A stretch of 64,000 nucleotides of DNA from Pilatotrama ljubarskyi. Taxonomy: Eukaryota; Basidiomycota; Agaricomycetes; Polyporales; Polyporaceae. Made by a program: the position numbers and the translations under genes. Each line of letters starts with the position of its first letter. Position 1 is the stretch's first letter. Under the pieces are notes generated by a model, which saw only the letters and a program-made list of their open reading frames with translations, did not search any database and was not told the DNA's origin. The stretch covers positions 278,762 through 342,761 of the forward strand of contig MU277688.1 of the NCBI GenBank assembly GCA_022385805.1, given 5' to 3'. Positions 53,798 to 64,000 of the stretch are shown here, one piece after another.

Positions 53798-55432
53798 ATG
53801 CTACGTGGAGCGACGGATGGGAAATGCGAAGAAAACGGCAACTCAGCTCACGTTCTGCTCCATCTGCACATCAACAACCTCCCAGACGAACTCATCGTGG
53901 AGATCTTCGATGCAGCCCACGCCGTCACCTTCAGCAGCATCGACGGCCGCACGCTCACAAACTGGCTGCACCTCTTCCACGTATGCGCACGATGGCGGTA
54001 CATCATCGCCTCAGTCCCCAGCTTCTGGCGTGTCATACCCATAGTCCGCAGCTTGAAGGCGCTGTACTATTTTGACCAGTTCCGACGAAACACGCCCCTG
54101 GAGATACACTTCGCTGACCTGCATGCCATACCGTCACCGGTGAAGGCACTGCGTCCGTATCTCCCCGAAATCCGTCTCTTGTCCCTCTCCATGCATTGCC
54201 TCGACTTCCAAAACTCTCCGCTTGACGACGTCTTCTCCGTCCCCATGCCTGCATTGGAGGAACTGCATATCATGCCGCAGGCCGTGCTCAACACCGAAGC
54301 CAGGACCAATGCTCCTCTCAGCTTGCTACACTTCCGCACTATACGCCATCTCAAGCTGTATAGGCTCATCTGTCCCTCCGATTTCGGTGGATGGTGGCTC
54401 GAAAGTCTCCATCTGCATGCCTGCGTGTGGAACATATCCTTCGATAGCTTCATTACGACTCTGAGGCGCTGCTGGAGCCTGGTCAAGCTGCGCTTGGACC
54501 AATCTTTGCACCCATTGGCTCTCACTGCGCCACAGGGTCGAGTTTCATACCCTCATCTTGGACGAGCGTCCCTTTACGATTTGCGCAGTCTCATCATAGA
54601 GGATTATTCCCCAGAGCTGGTATCCACCGTTCTCGCCCATGTCCGCGCACCGTTCATCAGATACCTCCGCGTTGTCTGCTATGCCACCCGACCACGGCGC
54701 GAGGACAGCGAAGCTCTTGTCAGCTCCGAAGGCCTTCTGCGACCACTCCTGCCTCCTGATCCTTGGGATCATCTCCAACTCGCTCTCGACGCTGGATCTG
54801 CCACGGCGAACATCTCCATCCGTGACGACATGTGCACCCTCACGGTATCCTCCGTGAAGGCAGGATATTCATCGACTGCAACCCTGTCGGCCAGATTCGA
54901 CAGACAGTGGACGCGTGTGGTCCCAACCGCCATGCAGGACCTGACGGACCTCTTTTCGAGCGCGAGGATTACCACGCTCGTGATCCACGGTAGCTCCTAC
55001 TATATCTTCCCCATGGACTGGATGAAGCTGTTCAATGCTCTGCCGTCCCTGGAAACCCTCGACTTGACCAGCAGCGGCACCTGGGTAGCAATGTGGCATG
55101 GCCTTCGCCGTGCAGGGCGTCTGCAGTCAGCCCCCGAAGACGTTGGTTGCCCGCGCCTCGCAACGATCCGGATCCGACATATATCGAGGCCCGAGGATAA
55201 CTATCCCGCTCCTCCCGACGAGGATGATCTCAAGGTCATCAAGGATACCTTGCGCTGGCGAGCCACGCATGGCGTTCGACTCAGGAATCTGAGTTGGAGC
55301 ATGTGTAGTGCGGAACATGCAGACTACGACGCAGCGCGCAAGAGATTCCTGGACGAGCTAAGACCTTTTATCGAGGGGGCATTGGCGTACGAGTACATAT
55401 CCGACAGTCCAGCTCCTGGAGTCGCGAGTTAG
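53798..55432 (+). CDS. F-box/LRR protein (544 aa)
   Basis: Single exon. The first ATG in frame is at 53798 (MLRGATDGKCEENG); the frame is open further upstream without an ATG, so an upstream exon is possible. The F-box is INNLPDELIVEIFDAAHAVT...LFHVCARWRYIIASVPSFWRVIP. Leucine-rich sequence follows (FRTIRHLKLYRLICPSDF, LPSLETLDLTSSGTW). It has the same subfamily signature as the pseudogene at 47295-48830 (W-x-H/VCARW-FWR-VP and a following PLEIHF/ALDVHF). Function by family: SCF adaptor. Confidence 0.85.
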   Translation: MLRGATDGKCEENGNSAHVLLHLHINNLPDELIVEIFDAAHAVTFSSIDGRTLTNWLHLFHVCARWRYIIASVPSFWRVIPIVRSLKALYYFDQFRRNTPLEIHFADLHAIPSPVKALRPYLPEIRLLSLSMHCLDFQNSPLDDVFSVPMPALEELHIMPQAVLNTEARTNAPLSLLHFRTIRHLKLYRLICPSDFGGWWLESLHLHACVWNISFDSFITTLRRCWSLVKLRLDQSLHPLALTAPQGRVSYPHLGRASLYDLRSLIIEDYSPELVSTVLAHVRAPFIRYLRVVCYATRPRREDSEALVSSEGLLRPLLPPDPWDHLQLALDAGSATANISIRDDMCTLTVSSVKAGYSSTATLSARFDRQWTRVVPTAMQDLTDLFSSARITTLVIHGSSYYIFPMDWMKLFNALPSLETLDLTSSGTWVAMWHGLRRAGRLQSAPEDVGCPRLATIRIRHISRPEDNYPAPPDEDDLKVIKDTLRWRATHGVRLRNLSWSMCSAEHADYDAARKRFLDELRPFIEGALAYEYISDSPAPGVAS

Positions 55433-56012
55433 GCGGTCCGATCGTGAAGCCGCGAGGAGAGCGTAACGCCCTCCCAAAACTAGTACGACGCTGTCTGGCC
55501 CTCAAGTCTTCCGCCGTCCGGGTCGCTTGGCGTCTGCGTCTCCTTGCATGCACAGTGAGAGGTATGGCAACGATCCCACCATTGCTGCCCTCCGGATGAC
55601 CTTGTGAAGCGCGACCGTGCATTGTGTAGCGACTTACAATAATACAGTAACTCCCACGAAGCTAGCCTACGAGCTCAGCAGACCGCTTCTGTGGATCAAC
55701 TTCGCGGGGGAGATATAACTGCCCTTTTTATTGCCATGAATGAGCACTACCAGAACGTTGTGATATTGTAGGCCGTTCCAGTTTGGCTCCAGGAACTGCA
55801 AACGACTGAGAAGGTGACGTTTGGAATGTGGTGAAAGGCCACAGCGGCGCTAAATGAAGTTAGCGAAGCGATTACGTAACAACCGCCTTTGACGCCAGTC
55901 CCAACGAAGGGACGCCGCTCGGAGTCGCCCTGTCTGACCCCTCCTCGCTCTTGCTCGCGAACCACACTCATCGCAGCCTCCACGCAAAACATACGACGCG
56001 TAGAACAGCATC
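55433..56012. other. F-box 3' flank and SUMO promoter
   Basis: No gene. The last 150 bp before 56013 should hold the SUMO promoter; no TATA box stands out. Confidence 0.4.
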
Positions 56013-56700
56013 ATGTCTGACCAGGAGCAGAATCCAAACACTCAGGATGCTGAGCCCAAGGTAGAGGACCCGAACGCGCCCATCAACATCAAGGTGAGCA
56101 GGATCCAACCCATCTTAGTGCGCGGCGCGGGGGCACTATCTGCGCACGGCGGGGCCTCGGGCGGAGTGCGCTGATACGCGAGGTCTGTTGCTGTTGTAGG
56201 TGACGACACAGACGGGAGAAGAGGTGTTCTTCAAGATTAAGAGAAATACGAAGCTGAGCAAGCTTCAAGGGGCGTACGCGAGCAAAGTCGGCAAAGACGT
56301 CAACAGTATCCGGTGAGTAATCCTCTGTGCCCATCTGAGCTGTCCCAGTCCTTGCTTCGTCGCAATCGCGCGAAGCCGGGGACGGGGAAGCTCGCGTGAA
56401 TAAGCCTACTGGGCTTGGAAGCGCAAGTTATGCTGACGGCCGATCTCGTCTCTGTGCTTCGCAGGTTCCTATACGACGGTGCCAGAATAGGAGACGACGA
56501 CACACCAGCCTCATTGGACATGGAAGACAACGGTACGCTCTTCAAGTCTTTCAATGCTTCATATGACGCGGTATTGACCCTTGCCGCCTTTGTCAGATAC
56601 GATCGATGTGATGGTAGAACGTACGTGCATCCTGTTGACGCCCGGATGGCATGTACTGACGACTTGGCCGCTGTCTACAGAGGTCGGAGGCTCAGCGTGA
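56013..56700 (+). CDS. SMT3: SUMO (small ubiquitin-like modifier, Smt3)
   Basis: Conjugated to lysines of nuclear and septin proteins after maturation by Ulp proteases. Five exons (56013-56093, 56200-56312, 56465-56532, 56597-56620, 56681-56700) give 101 residues. The ubiquitin-like fold starts at INIKVTTQTGEEVFFKIKR and continues KLSKLQGAYASKVGKDVNSIRFLYDGARI, TPASLDMEDNDTIDVMVEQ. The C-terminus is VGGSA, so maturation would expose Gly98-Gly99 by removing only two residues. The flexible N-terminus is acidic. Exons 4 and 5 are only 24 and 20 bp; both are required to reach the DVMVEQVGG motif. Confidence 0.96.
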
Positions 56701-57806
56701 CGTGGATGTGCCGATCGCCTCTCCTCTTGTCTCCCGTGTATCATTGCGCTGTCTCTATTTCTCGGTTGTCGTGTTCTCGTACGTCAAGTAATATTCAATG
56801 TATCATTGTACAGGCTCATGCACCTTCGTCTACGCATTGTTCCGACTCGTGGCCCTGCTAGATGCCTATGCGGACCTACGCGAAGTCCTGTAGTATTCGA
56901 GGCAATTTCCGTCAACTTGAGTTAACGACGGACCCCAACAAGCAATCTCGGAAATGCACACTCTCGGGTTTTCATAGAACCGAGCTGTCTCAAGTTTCCG
57001 GCGCAAGAGAGCTGCACGCTGGCTTCTTGAATCAGCGAGACCGCAAACTGGGCCTACATCTAGATTGCCAAGTATATGTAGTCCAGAGCCGCCATGTCGA
57101 GAGTACCTTCTGTGGCGGGCATCCGCATGCCTCTTGAATCCGCGAGCACTGCCGTCGGCACATCTACCATCTCCATCGGAGGCACTGCTCCCCATCGCGG
57201 TGCCGATCGTCTTCGTGAACAGCGACGCCGTGCGATTGGCTTGCGAACGCACTTCGAAGACCTCTTGGAGGGAGCTACTGTACGACACCCTGAAGGGTAC
57301 ATTATGACTGCATCATCGTCTATGCATGGCTTCACAGCCTTCGCACAAGTAATTTGCATCGCACCGCACAAGGCGGAGAGATGTGGGGGGCTGTGCCGTC
57401 CTGCTCTCGTCTCCCCACTTCATAATCACCGCGACGCTATGGCCTACCGTATGTGATGCGGTCGCGTCCGGCCCTCGGGGAAGAGACTCACTACTACTCG
57501 AGCGAGTAGTACGGTATTGGCAGGCGCCTGCGCTATCTCACGGCTGTGACAGTGAAGCGCCCAATTGAAGTTCCCGGACCCGGCGGACCGGACCTTCGTT
57601 CACCGGGCCTTTCGCAGTGCGGGGAAATGACGGCGAGTCTGAGGACGTACACTCGAGGCCATCTCGTTTTGTGCAACGACGACGACGGTGCTGCCCAACG
57701 GCCGTCCAAGTGGCATTGTAGAGGTTAGGACGGTATGACAGCCTCAACGAGCCTAACATTGATGTGAGCTGAATACTTATTGCTAAGTGAGCGACGGCAC
57801 CAGAGG
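56701..57806. other. gene-free stretch
   Basis: Several short open frames on both strands around 57060-57460, none with a recognised domain or splice-consistent extension. Confidence 0.4.
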
Positions 57807-58350
57807 ATGCCGCAGGACAACTCCAATATGATGTCGGATCCACAGGCATTGAAGCGGAGAGAACGAAAACAATACCCGTTCTTTCTCTCCTACCGCACTC
57901 GCTGGTACGCAAACGCGTCGTACCGACCGCCCATTTTGCGCCAGGCTCATGCAGATTGCTCGTAGGATCGACAATGACCAGTACTCACACATCAACAACT
58001 CGGTCTACTACCACCTCTTCGACTCCATCGTCAACACCTACCTCATCAAGCACGCTCACCTCTCGCCTTCCAGCTCTCCCTACATTGGCCTCGTCGTATC
58101 CTCCTACTGTCACTTCTTCTCCCCCTTGTCCTTCCCGGCAGTACTTGACCTCGGGCTCAGGGTGACCAGCCTTGGCAAAAGTTCCGTCTCCTACGAGGTA
58201 GCTGTCTTCGAAGAAGGGAGGGACATTCCTAGTGCTGTCGGTGGTTATACCCACGTCTTTGTCGACCGCATAACAAGGAAGAGCGCCCCGATCACTGCCG
58301 AAACAAGAGACGGCCTAGCCCGCCTGCTACCGGCAGCCGCCAAACTATGA
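57807..58350 (+). CDS. hot-dog fold acyl-CoA thioesterase (4HBT family)
   Basis: Hydrolyses acyl-CoA thioesters; the natural substrate is unknown. Exons 57807-57904 and 57966-58350 give 160 residues. Splicing with the last of several AGs creates YRTRWIDNDQYSHINNSVYY, the 4HBT signature. Asp37 of DND is the likely catalytic acid, in a D-x3-H-x-NN context. Further hot-dog strands are YIGLVVSSYCHFFSPLSFP, LDLGLRVTSLGKSSVSYEVAV and GGYTHVFVDR. No targeting signal is obvious, although the Arg/Lys-rich start could be a weak presequence. The length is normal for YbgC-like single-domain enzymes. Confidence 0.9.
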
Positions 58351-58528
58351 TCCTCACCTGTTATCATGACCACGTCTGTGTCAAAACCGTGGAGTGTACG
58401 CCGCGCGCTGGATCTCCAAGTCTACACACTCGTATTCACACAACACGTTCCATTTGTGCTACAGTGGTCAGTTGTCGCCGCAGGCACCACTTCAGTGGCT
58501 GATTCCCCGCCCAGCGGTATACCATATC

Positions 58529-60484
58529 TCATTGCTTGCTGTCTTCCGGGTCCGATAGGCGTGCTATAACCTTCCGCTCCACATGACTGGCAAATCCCTC
58601 GAATAACGCTCTATCCGCCCCCCTCAACCAGTCGAAGACCAGTTCCAGGCTCGCCTCTGAGGTGTCCCCAGTTGCCTTCGCCCCTGCTAGGGATCGCACC
58701 CGACACACCAACTGAGGAGTGTTAGGAAGACTGTTCTCGACGGCCATAGCGTCGCGTTTCTTCCTCCGAGCCGCGCGAGACCAAGTATTTGCGTCAGCGG
58801 AGACAACCACGTCCACCGCCTCGGCACCCGGTTCCGCTGCTGTCTCCTGGATTTCGAGACCGTCGACGGAATTTAAAACAGAAAGGACGATAGCTGCGAC
58901 TTGCGCAGATGATCGCGCTTGCGTTATGCGCTGGTGAAAAGTATTTCGCGCCGGCATCAGATGCTGTATCCCGCCATGCGTCAGGCGAGCGAGTCCCTCG
59001 CGGGAGGTCAGCCGATTACCTCGTTAGCGGACCATCAGACTTACATCTGGTAGATGGACGTCTCCGAAAGACCAGGCTATCACCCATCGACGAGTCTGGC
59101 CTTGCACAAGCTCAGAGATGGCATAGTTGTTAATCTGCAGGGTTATCAGAAGCTTCATGTTAACGTGACAGTGTATCGTCGCACTCACGTTGTTCTCTCG
59201 AAGGAGTTGCACAATATGGGTCAAGCTCGACATCTTCCCTAGCATCGACGTGAACCATCTGTTCCGAGAGCGGTATGAGCGCGACCATAGTCCCCATACC
59301 ACCTTCGGGTACTCGCCTGCATCGTTCCCGCAATTTCAGACTCTCCTCCACCATCCGGCCCACAAACCCCGCCTCTCCGCCCGGCGTGATCATCTCGACG
59401 TCCGCCCCGGTACAAACCTGTATAGACCCCTGACGTTCAAGTTGGTCGGGTCGATATCGGTGTCGAGATACGTACAGCGTTCGGCCCGAGCTCCTTGGCT
59501 TCGGCGGATTGCAACACTTCGTCCCGACTGCTGTAGAACGGGGGATTGCACATCGTGAAGTCATATTGCACATTGCTGAATGTCCCCTCATGCTCAATCT
59601 TCATCCTGTGCGGCAGCAGCGTCCGAACCTACCTTTCCAATAGCGAGCAGAGGATAGGGCCTGCGGGGTCGACGTGGACCACCTTGATGCGATCCTGGAG
59701 GCCATTGGCTTGCACGTTCCTGCACGCGGACTGATACGACTGCTCGTCGACCTCTGCAGTGCATCAGCAAACGTAATGTGACCAAAGTTGCGATACGACG
59801 TCACCAGTTGCCGTGAAAGACCAGTTTGGACGCGTCCGACACCCCAGGAGCGGATATATCGCCGATGCGCCTGTGCCTCTGCCAGAAGTTGACTCGGCCG
59901 TCATAGGATCGTGTACCTCTGAAAACGCTTACATGTCCAGGCCAAGTACAGGACGTTCTGAAGCCTCGCCCAGGGCAAGCGATACCGCGTCTACGACATC
60001 CTGTAGCCACAGAATATAGTTGAGCCTGCTCACGCCGAGAGCATGCCTATGGTCAGTAACAAATCAGCCAGGCATCGGAGAAAGGCTGGCACCTGTTCGG
60101 GACCTTAAGACCTGTGAGATACTCTGCCTCGTTGTCCAACTTAGCAGATGTAGAACTCACCGGAGGGCAGAGGCGATCGGGGGGCAGCTCGGTCTTGAGA
60201 CCAAAGTCTCGAAGCAGGATAGCTTCAGTGAGCAGCCTGCCAGATACCCCTCAGCAAACGGCATCCGCGCATATAGTGAGCGCGTGCGTCGTACCTCTGC
60301 GATAGTTCGTTTTTGAAGTCGATGGTCGGCCCTTTCGGGGTCAGAATGATACTATGATATCCGATGCCGTCGGTACCTGCGTCACAAGTTCCTGCTGTGG
60401 TACTCACTGCGGCTTCAAAGGCGGATATGCCTCAGCCAGGGCGAGAAAGTCCGGTGAATTGCGGTATGGGTTCCGCGAATGCAT
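58529..60484 (-). CDS. METTL16: U6 snRNA m6A methyltransferase (METTL16 family)
   Basis: Methylates adenosine in U6 snRNA-type hairpins using SAM. Eleven exons on the minus strand: 60408-60484, 60295-60351, 60161-60236, about 59933-60046, 59805-59878, 59633-59753, 59476-59605, 59317-59417, 59189-59258, 59045-59134, 58529-58963; about 447 residues. Family motifs: [44 protein letters not shown] site [13 protein letters not shown], catalytic NPPF at about 193, [20 protein letters not shown], then SMLGKMSSL and [12 protein letters not shown]. Two oddities: the intron after exon 8 uses a GC donor (GCGAGT), and the only AG before exon 4 leaves the frame one base off. The C-terminal 145 residues are a less conserved extension. 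Same strand as CLF1, 319 bp downstream of its stop. Confidence 0.92.
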
Positions 60485-60803
60485 GGCAGTCCACCCTTAT
60501 GGAACACCGGTACCCAATAATTGCCGTCGCCGGGTCTGAGAACTCAGAAAAGGTGGATGTACTCCGAGGTGGATGACGCCCGGGTCAAGTTCATTCGTAG
60601 AACATAAGCGCCCAACGGAGACAAAATATTACGCATGGGCGATGCATCGATGAGGTGGAGAGGCACGAACGAACCCGCAAGCGCAGCATCCAGTAAGCAC
60701 TGGCCTAAAGTGTACAGCACAAGGCAGCAAGCGTCGTATTAGTACAACCAAAGAGGATGCGGGTCCATAACAAATGAAGCTCGAGAGAATACAACACGAC
60801 CAA

Positions 60804-63632
60804 CTAGTCCCCGTCCCCGTTTGAACTCGCGACATCGCTATGACCGTCATCCGCTCTATCACGCGCGTCGCGGTTGGTACTCTCAGCAGATTGCTGTGCC
60901 GAGCCGTTGGAGTTTGATGACTCCGCGTTCCCGTTCGCATTGGCGTTGGCTGCAGCCGCCGCGGCAAAACCAGACAGTGCGGTAGTGGATGCGCCCCCGC
61001 TCTTGGCCTGTGCCGCCTTCCAGGCATGCGCCATCTGCAGGAACTTGAACGTAGTAGGATTCGCCTCGCGCTCGTCGTCCGCAAAGACGATGTCCCAGTC
61101 TGTGAGACGGGTGATGAGTCAAGGATATGGTTGGAAAGGTGATGAACCCGAAGCGTACCCTCCACCGTCTGCCCGGTCTCCTTGTCGACAATGCGGCGCT
61201 TGCTGGTGATGGGCATCATGCCCTGCACCTTGACAACGTCCTCGGCCGTGCCGTACTTCTCCTCGAAGGCCTTCCAGATCTCCAGCAGAACGACACGCTG
61301 CAGGCGTTGCATGAGCGAAGCTGATCAGCACACCACATAGCGGAACGTTCATACCTCGTGCTTCAAGCCCTTGCTCTTCAGGTCCTTGTAGCCACGCTCG
61401 AAGACTTGACGCGCGCGCACGGGGTCGCCCTCGACCATCGGCACCTCCTCCTCTTCCTCGCCCTCCGCCTCCTCACGCATGGCTCGTGGAATGGGAATGG
61501 GCTCCGCCTCGAAGGTGGCGTATGAGATCCAGACCTTGACGTGGCCGCTGATCTTGACGAGCCGCTCGTAGAGCTCGCGCGCCTTCTCGCGTTCGCCCTC
61601 TTCCGTCTCGAAGTCGATGTAGGCCTTCCACAGGAGCTCGGGCATCGACAGTGCTGGCTGCGAGACGCCGAGCTCGTATATGGCGCGCACGCGGGGAAAA
61701 TCCTCCAGCTGCGTCTCCAGTTCGGCATACTTGATCCAGGCGGCAGAGTTTGTCGGGTCCCACTACACGAGTATTAGCTTCCAGTCCAGGCCCGGGGTCG
61801 ACGCCGCTCACCTCAATGTATTTCTCGTACAACGTACGGACGCGGTCAAACTCGCGGAGCTGAAGAGCTGCGTAAGCATGGATGTCGGCCATAGGAAATC
61901 GGGGACGTACGTCAAACTCAAGCTGGATATACCCCTTGAACAGCGCCTCCTTCGGACACATGCCGATCGCAGTCCCCAGGATCTTGCGCGCCGCCGTCAA
62001 GTTGAGCTGTCGTACTTCGAACCGCGCGAATGTGATCCATAGCTTGGCGAAGGTGAACTGCTTGTGCGGGACGACTCTGATAGCCGTCTCGTATATCTGC
62101 CGCGCGCGCTCGTAATCCTAATACAGGATCAGTCGCCGAGCGCACGAGGATAGCAGAAAGCCCACACGAACCTTTGTCTCGATCTCCTCAAACAGAGCGT
62201 AGTATAACCAGAGGAAGATGTACCTCCTCCAATGCCTCTTTTCTCCACCTGGAGGTACCTGCGCCACCGCCCTCTCGTAGACTTCTCGAACGCGGTTGGT
62301 CGCGCGCTCCTCTTCTTCAGCGGTCACGCCCTCTTCCCTGAGGTCCCGCAATGCGCCCTCCTCGAGACGCGCATAGTCAAACCAGACGTCGTAGTTTCGA
62401 CCGTCGTGGGAGAGCTCCTCCTCGTACTGTATTCGGCGCTTCCCGAGGACGGTGGACTCCAGCGTTGAACGGGTACCGTGCTGTTTCTCGAACTTTGTGT
62501 ACGCAGCGTACAACGCGGCGGATTTTGAGCGCGGCAGTCTTGAGAGTGCAAACTGGAAGAGGGGATTAGCCGACGACGACCTTACTCACGGGTTGCACAC
62601 GACGTACCTTGTAGATCACTCGCGCGCGCTCGTATTCCTTCAGGCGAGTCTCCATCTTGGCAAACGCGTTGAATACCGCCTGTGCCTTCTCGATCTGCTC
62701 TTCGTCGTCGCCGAAGAACTCAAGCGCCGTCTGGAAGACTTCGCGGGCCTTGTCGAGCTTGCCGCGCTCCTCCTCAAACTTGCCCCACTTGACCCAGACG
62801 CGGGGCTCCGGGCGTACGGCGACCCACCGCTCGTAGATGGCGCTGGCGCGGTCAAGCTCGTTGTAGCGCTGCTCCATTTTGATGTAGGCTTGCCATGCCT
62901 TGTCGTCGGGCTCCCATTGCATCCAACGCTCGAAGACCTGGCGAGCGCCGGGGACGTTGCCAAGGAGTTCTTCGAGGTAGACGTATTTGTACCACAGCTG
63001 GTCGACGCGAGGGAGGAGAGTGACTGCGCGATCGAAGAGGTTGCGCGCATGCTGGACGTTGCGGCCCTTGAGCTCCATTTCGGTGTAGGAGAGCCATAGC
63101 TGGACGCTGCGGGGATCGACGTCGAGGGCACGTTCGAAGACGGAGCGGGAGCGGGCGTATTCGCCTTGACTGGCCTAAACCAAAGTTGGGATGCGAGGAT
63201 GATGAGACAAAGCATTCATGACGCACCTCCCAATTGGCGTACTGCAGCCACTCTTTTCTACGCGAGCATCGGCACAGTGCTAAGGTGGGAGGCAAGAATG
63301 AACGTACATGCTCGATCTTGTCTGCCTAATGCGTTTCTCAAATTCCTCGCGCTTGCGCCCCCGGTACTCGTGAAGCTCTTCGAAGTCCTCAACGCGCTGC
63401 TTGGGCGCGCGGAACTGGGACTCTTGCCGTTCTTGAGCCTAACGTGGAGTCGAGGTGTGAACTCCAACCCAGTTAGCGGCATGAGGAGAAAGCGCACATC
63501 TCTGAGAAGCTGTTCGGCGGTAACCTGGATGGCGGCGGGTGCCCTGTTCTTGATTCTGAGGACGCGAGCATTAGGCGGATAGAGGCTACGGATGAGCGAG
63601 AGCGTGTACCTCGGTGCCCTACCGTCCTGCAT
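60804..63632 (-). CDS. CLF1: pre-mRNA splicing factor Clf1/CRNKL1 (crooked neck), HAT repeats
   Basis: Scaffold of the Prp19-associated (NTC) complex needed for spliceosome activation. Eleven exons: 63610-63632, 63498-63555, 63308-63438, 63227-63257, 62608-63174, 62172-62552, 61911-62117, 61812-61859, 61355-61762, 61159-61297, 60804-61099. All are in frame; 762 residues, slightly longer than yeast Clf1. The N-terminus [19 protein letters not shown] is the family hallmark. HAT repeats follow in order, e.g. [83 protein letters not shown]. The C-terminus has the [10 protein letters not shown] motif, then an Ala/Ser/Asn-rich tail. Exons 1, 4 and 8 are 23, 31 and 48 bp. Confidence 0.95.
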
Positions 63633-64000
63633 GATGGCTAGCGCTGCAGCAGGCAGAGACAGCTAAACAGTAGTCTGGTTTACGCAAAAAGCAGGAGAGG
63701 GGAAGCCGGAGTGTAGAAAGACGGAGGCAGGCGAGGATAAGGACGGGGACGGGGAGAAGGACGAGGAGGACGAGGACGAGGAACGAGCGAGTGCGTCAAC
63801 AAGCGCCCACCAAGCGCCCCGGGCGTATTTCCAAATCGGGCGCCTCAGCGCCTCCCACGGCGGCCTACTACTGGCCTACTGCGTGCCACATGGCAAACTC
63901 ACTCGAACATCGCTGCTCAGTGCTCACCATGTTGAAGTTCTTGAAGTTTTTGCGGAAGAGGAGGTACTCATAAGAATAACTCGGAAATGCGAGTCAATGC
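63633..64000. other. CLF1 upstream region and possible exon of next gene
   Basis: Positions 63715-63790 are purine-rich (GAGGACGAGG repeats). On the minus strand 63928-63991 reads SYEYLLFRKNFKNFNM followed by a GTGAGC donor, which could be an exon of a gene starting beyond the right edge. Too short to name. Confidence 0.3.

Noticed and set aside
60629..61312. Separate gene downstream in CLF1
   Set aside because: Mixed frame reading through the last CLF1 introns; the exon model ending at 60804 accounts for the conserved sequence.

Overview
The window is nuclear DNA of a filamentous basidiomycete, most likely an agaricomycete (polypore-like). Genes are broken by many 50-80 bp GT-AG introns with CTGAC-type branch sites. 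A class I hydrophobin has three exons, F-box/LRR proteins are abundant, and the Ty3/Gypsy Gag is of the agaricomycete type. No promoter, operon or other feature suggests a bacterium or organelle.

Layout. 1-3432: 5' part of a decayed Ty3/Gypsy retrotransposon on the minus strand; pol lies off the left edge. 3433-19922: an accessory, duplicated region. Block A holds a permease-tail relic, hydrophobin pseudogene, tRNA-like relic, about 4 kb of unknown ORFs and repeats, unknown gene X1 and a broken sesquiterpene-synthase-like gene. Block B holds chimeric X2 plus a permease 3' end, intact hydrophobin, tRNA-like relic, X3 and an intact synthase-like gene. The hydrophobin and synthase are dead in block A and open in block B; X1 is the only clearly open X copy. 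20305-34917: mostly conserved housekeeping genes (GPI13/PIG-O, DPB4/POLE3, a rhodanese protein, DPH3, mitochondrial MTO1/MnmG) with two F-box genes. 35487-55432: F-box/LRR expansion (two adjacent paralogues, a relic, a pseudogene and one more gene) around two large basidiomycete proteins of unknown role. 56013-63632: SUMO, a hot-dog thioesterase, METTL16 and CLF1/CRNKL1.

How the genes relate. DPH3 and MTO1 are head-to-head over 252 bp; the first supports cytosolic wobble-uridine modification and diphthamide synthesis, the second modifies mitochondrial wobble uridines. METTL16 (U6 snRNA methylation) and CLF1 (spliceosome assembly) are same-strand neighbours. GPI13 and DPB4 are divergent over 423 bp. 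The synthase-like genes are not accompanied by P450s or other tailoring enzymes, so a terpene cluster is not supported.

Exon structures were worked out by hand from reading frame, splice consensus and remembered family conservation. Junctions that did not fit are stated as such.
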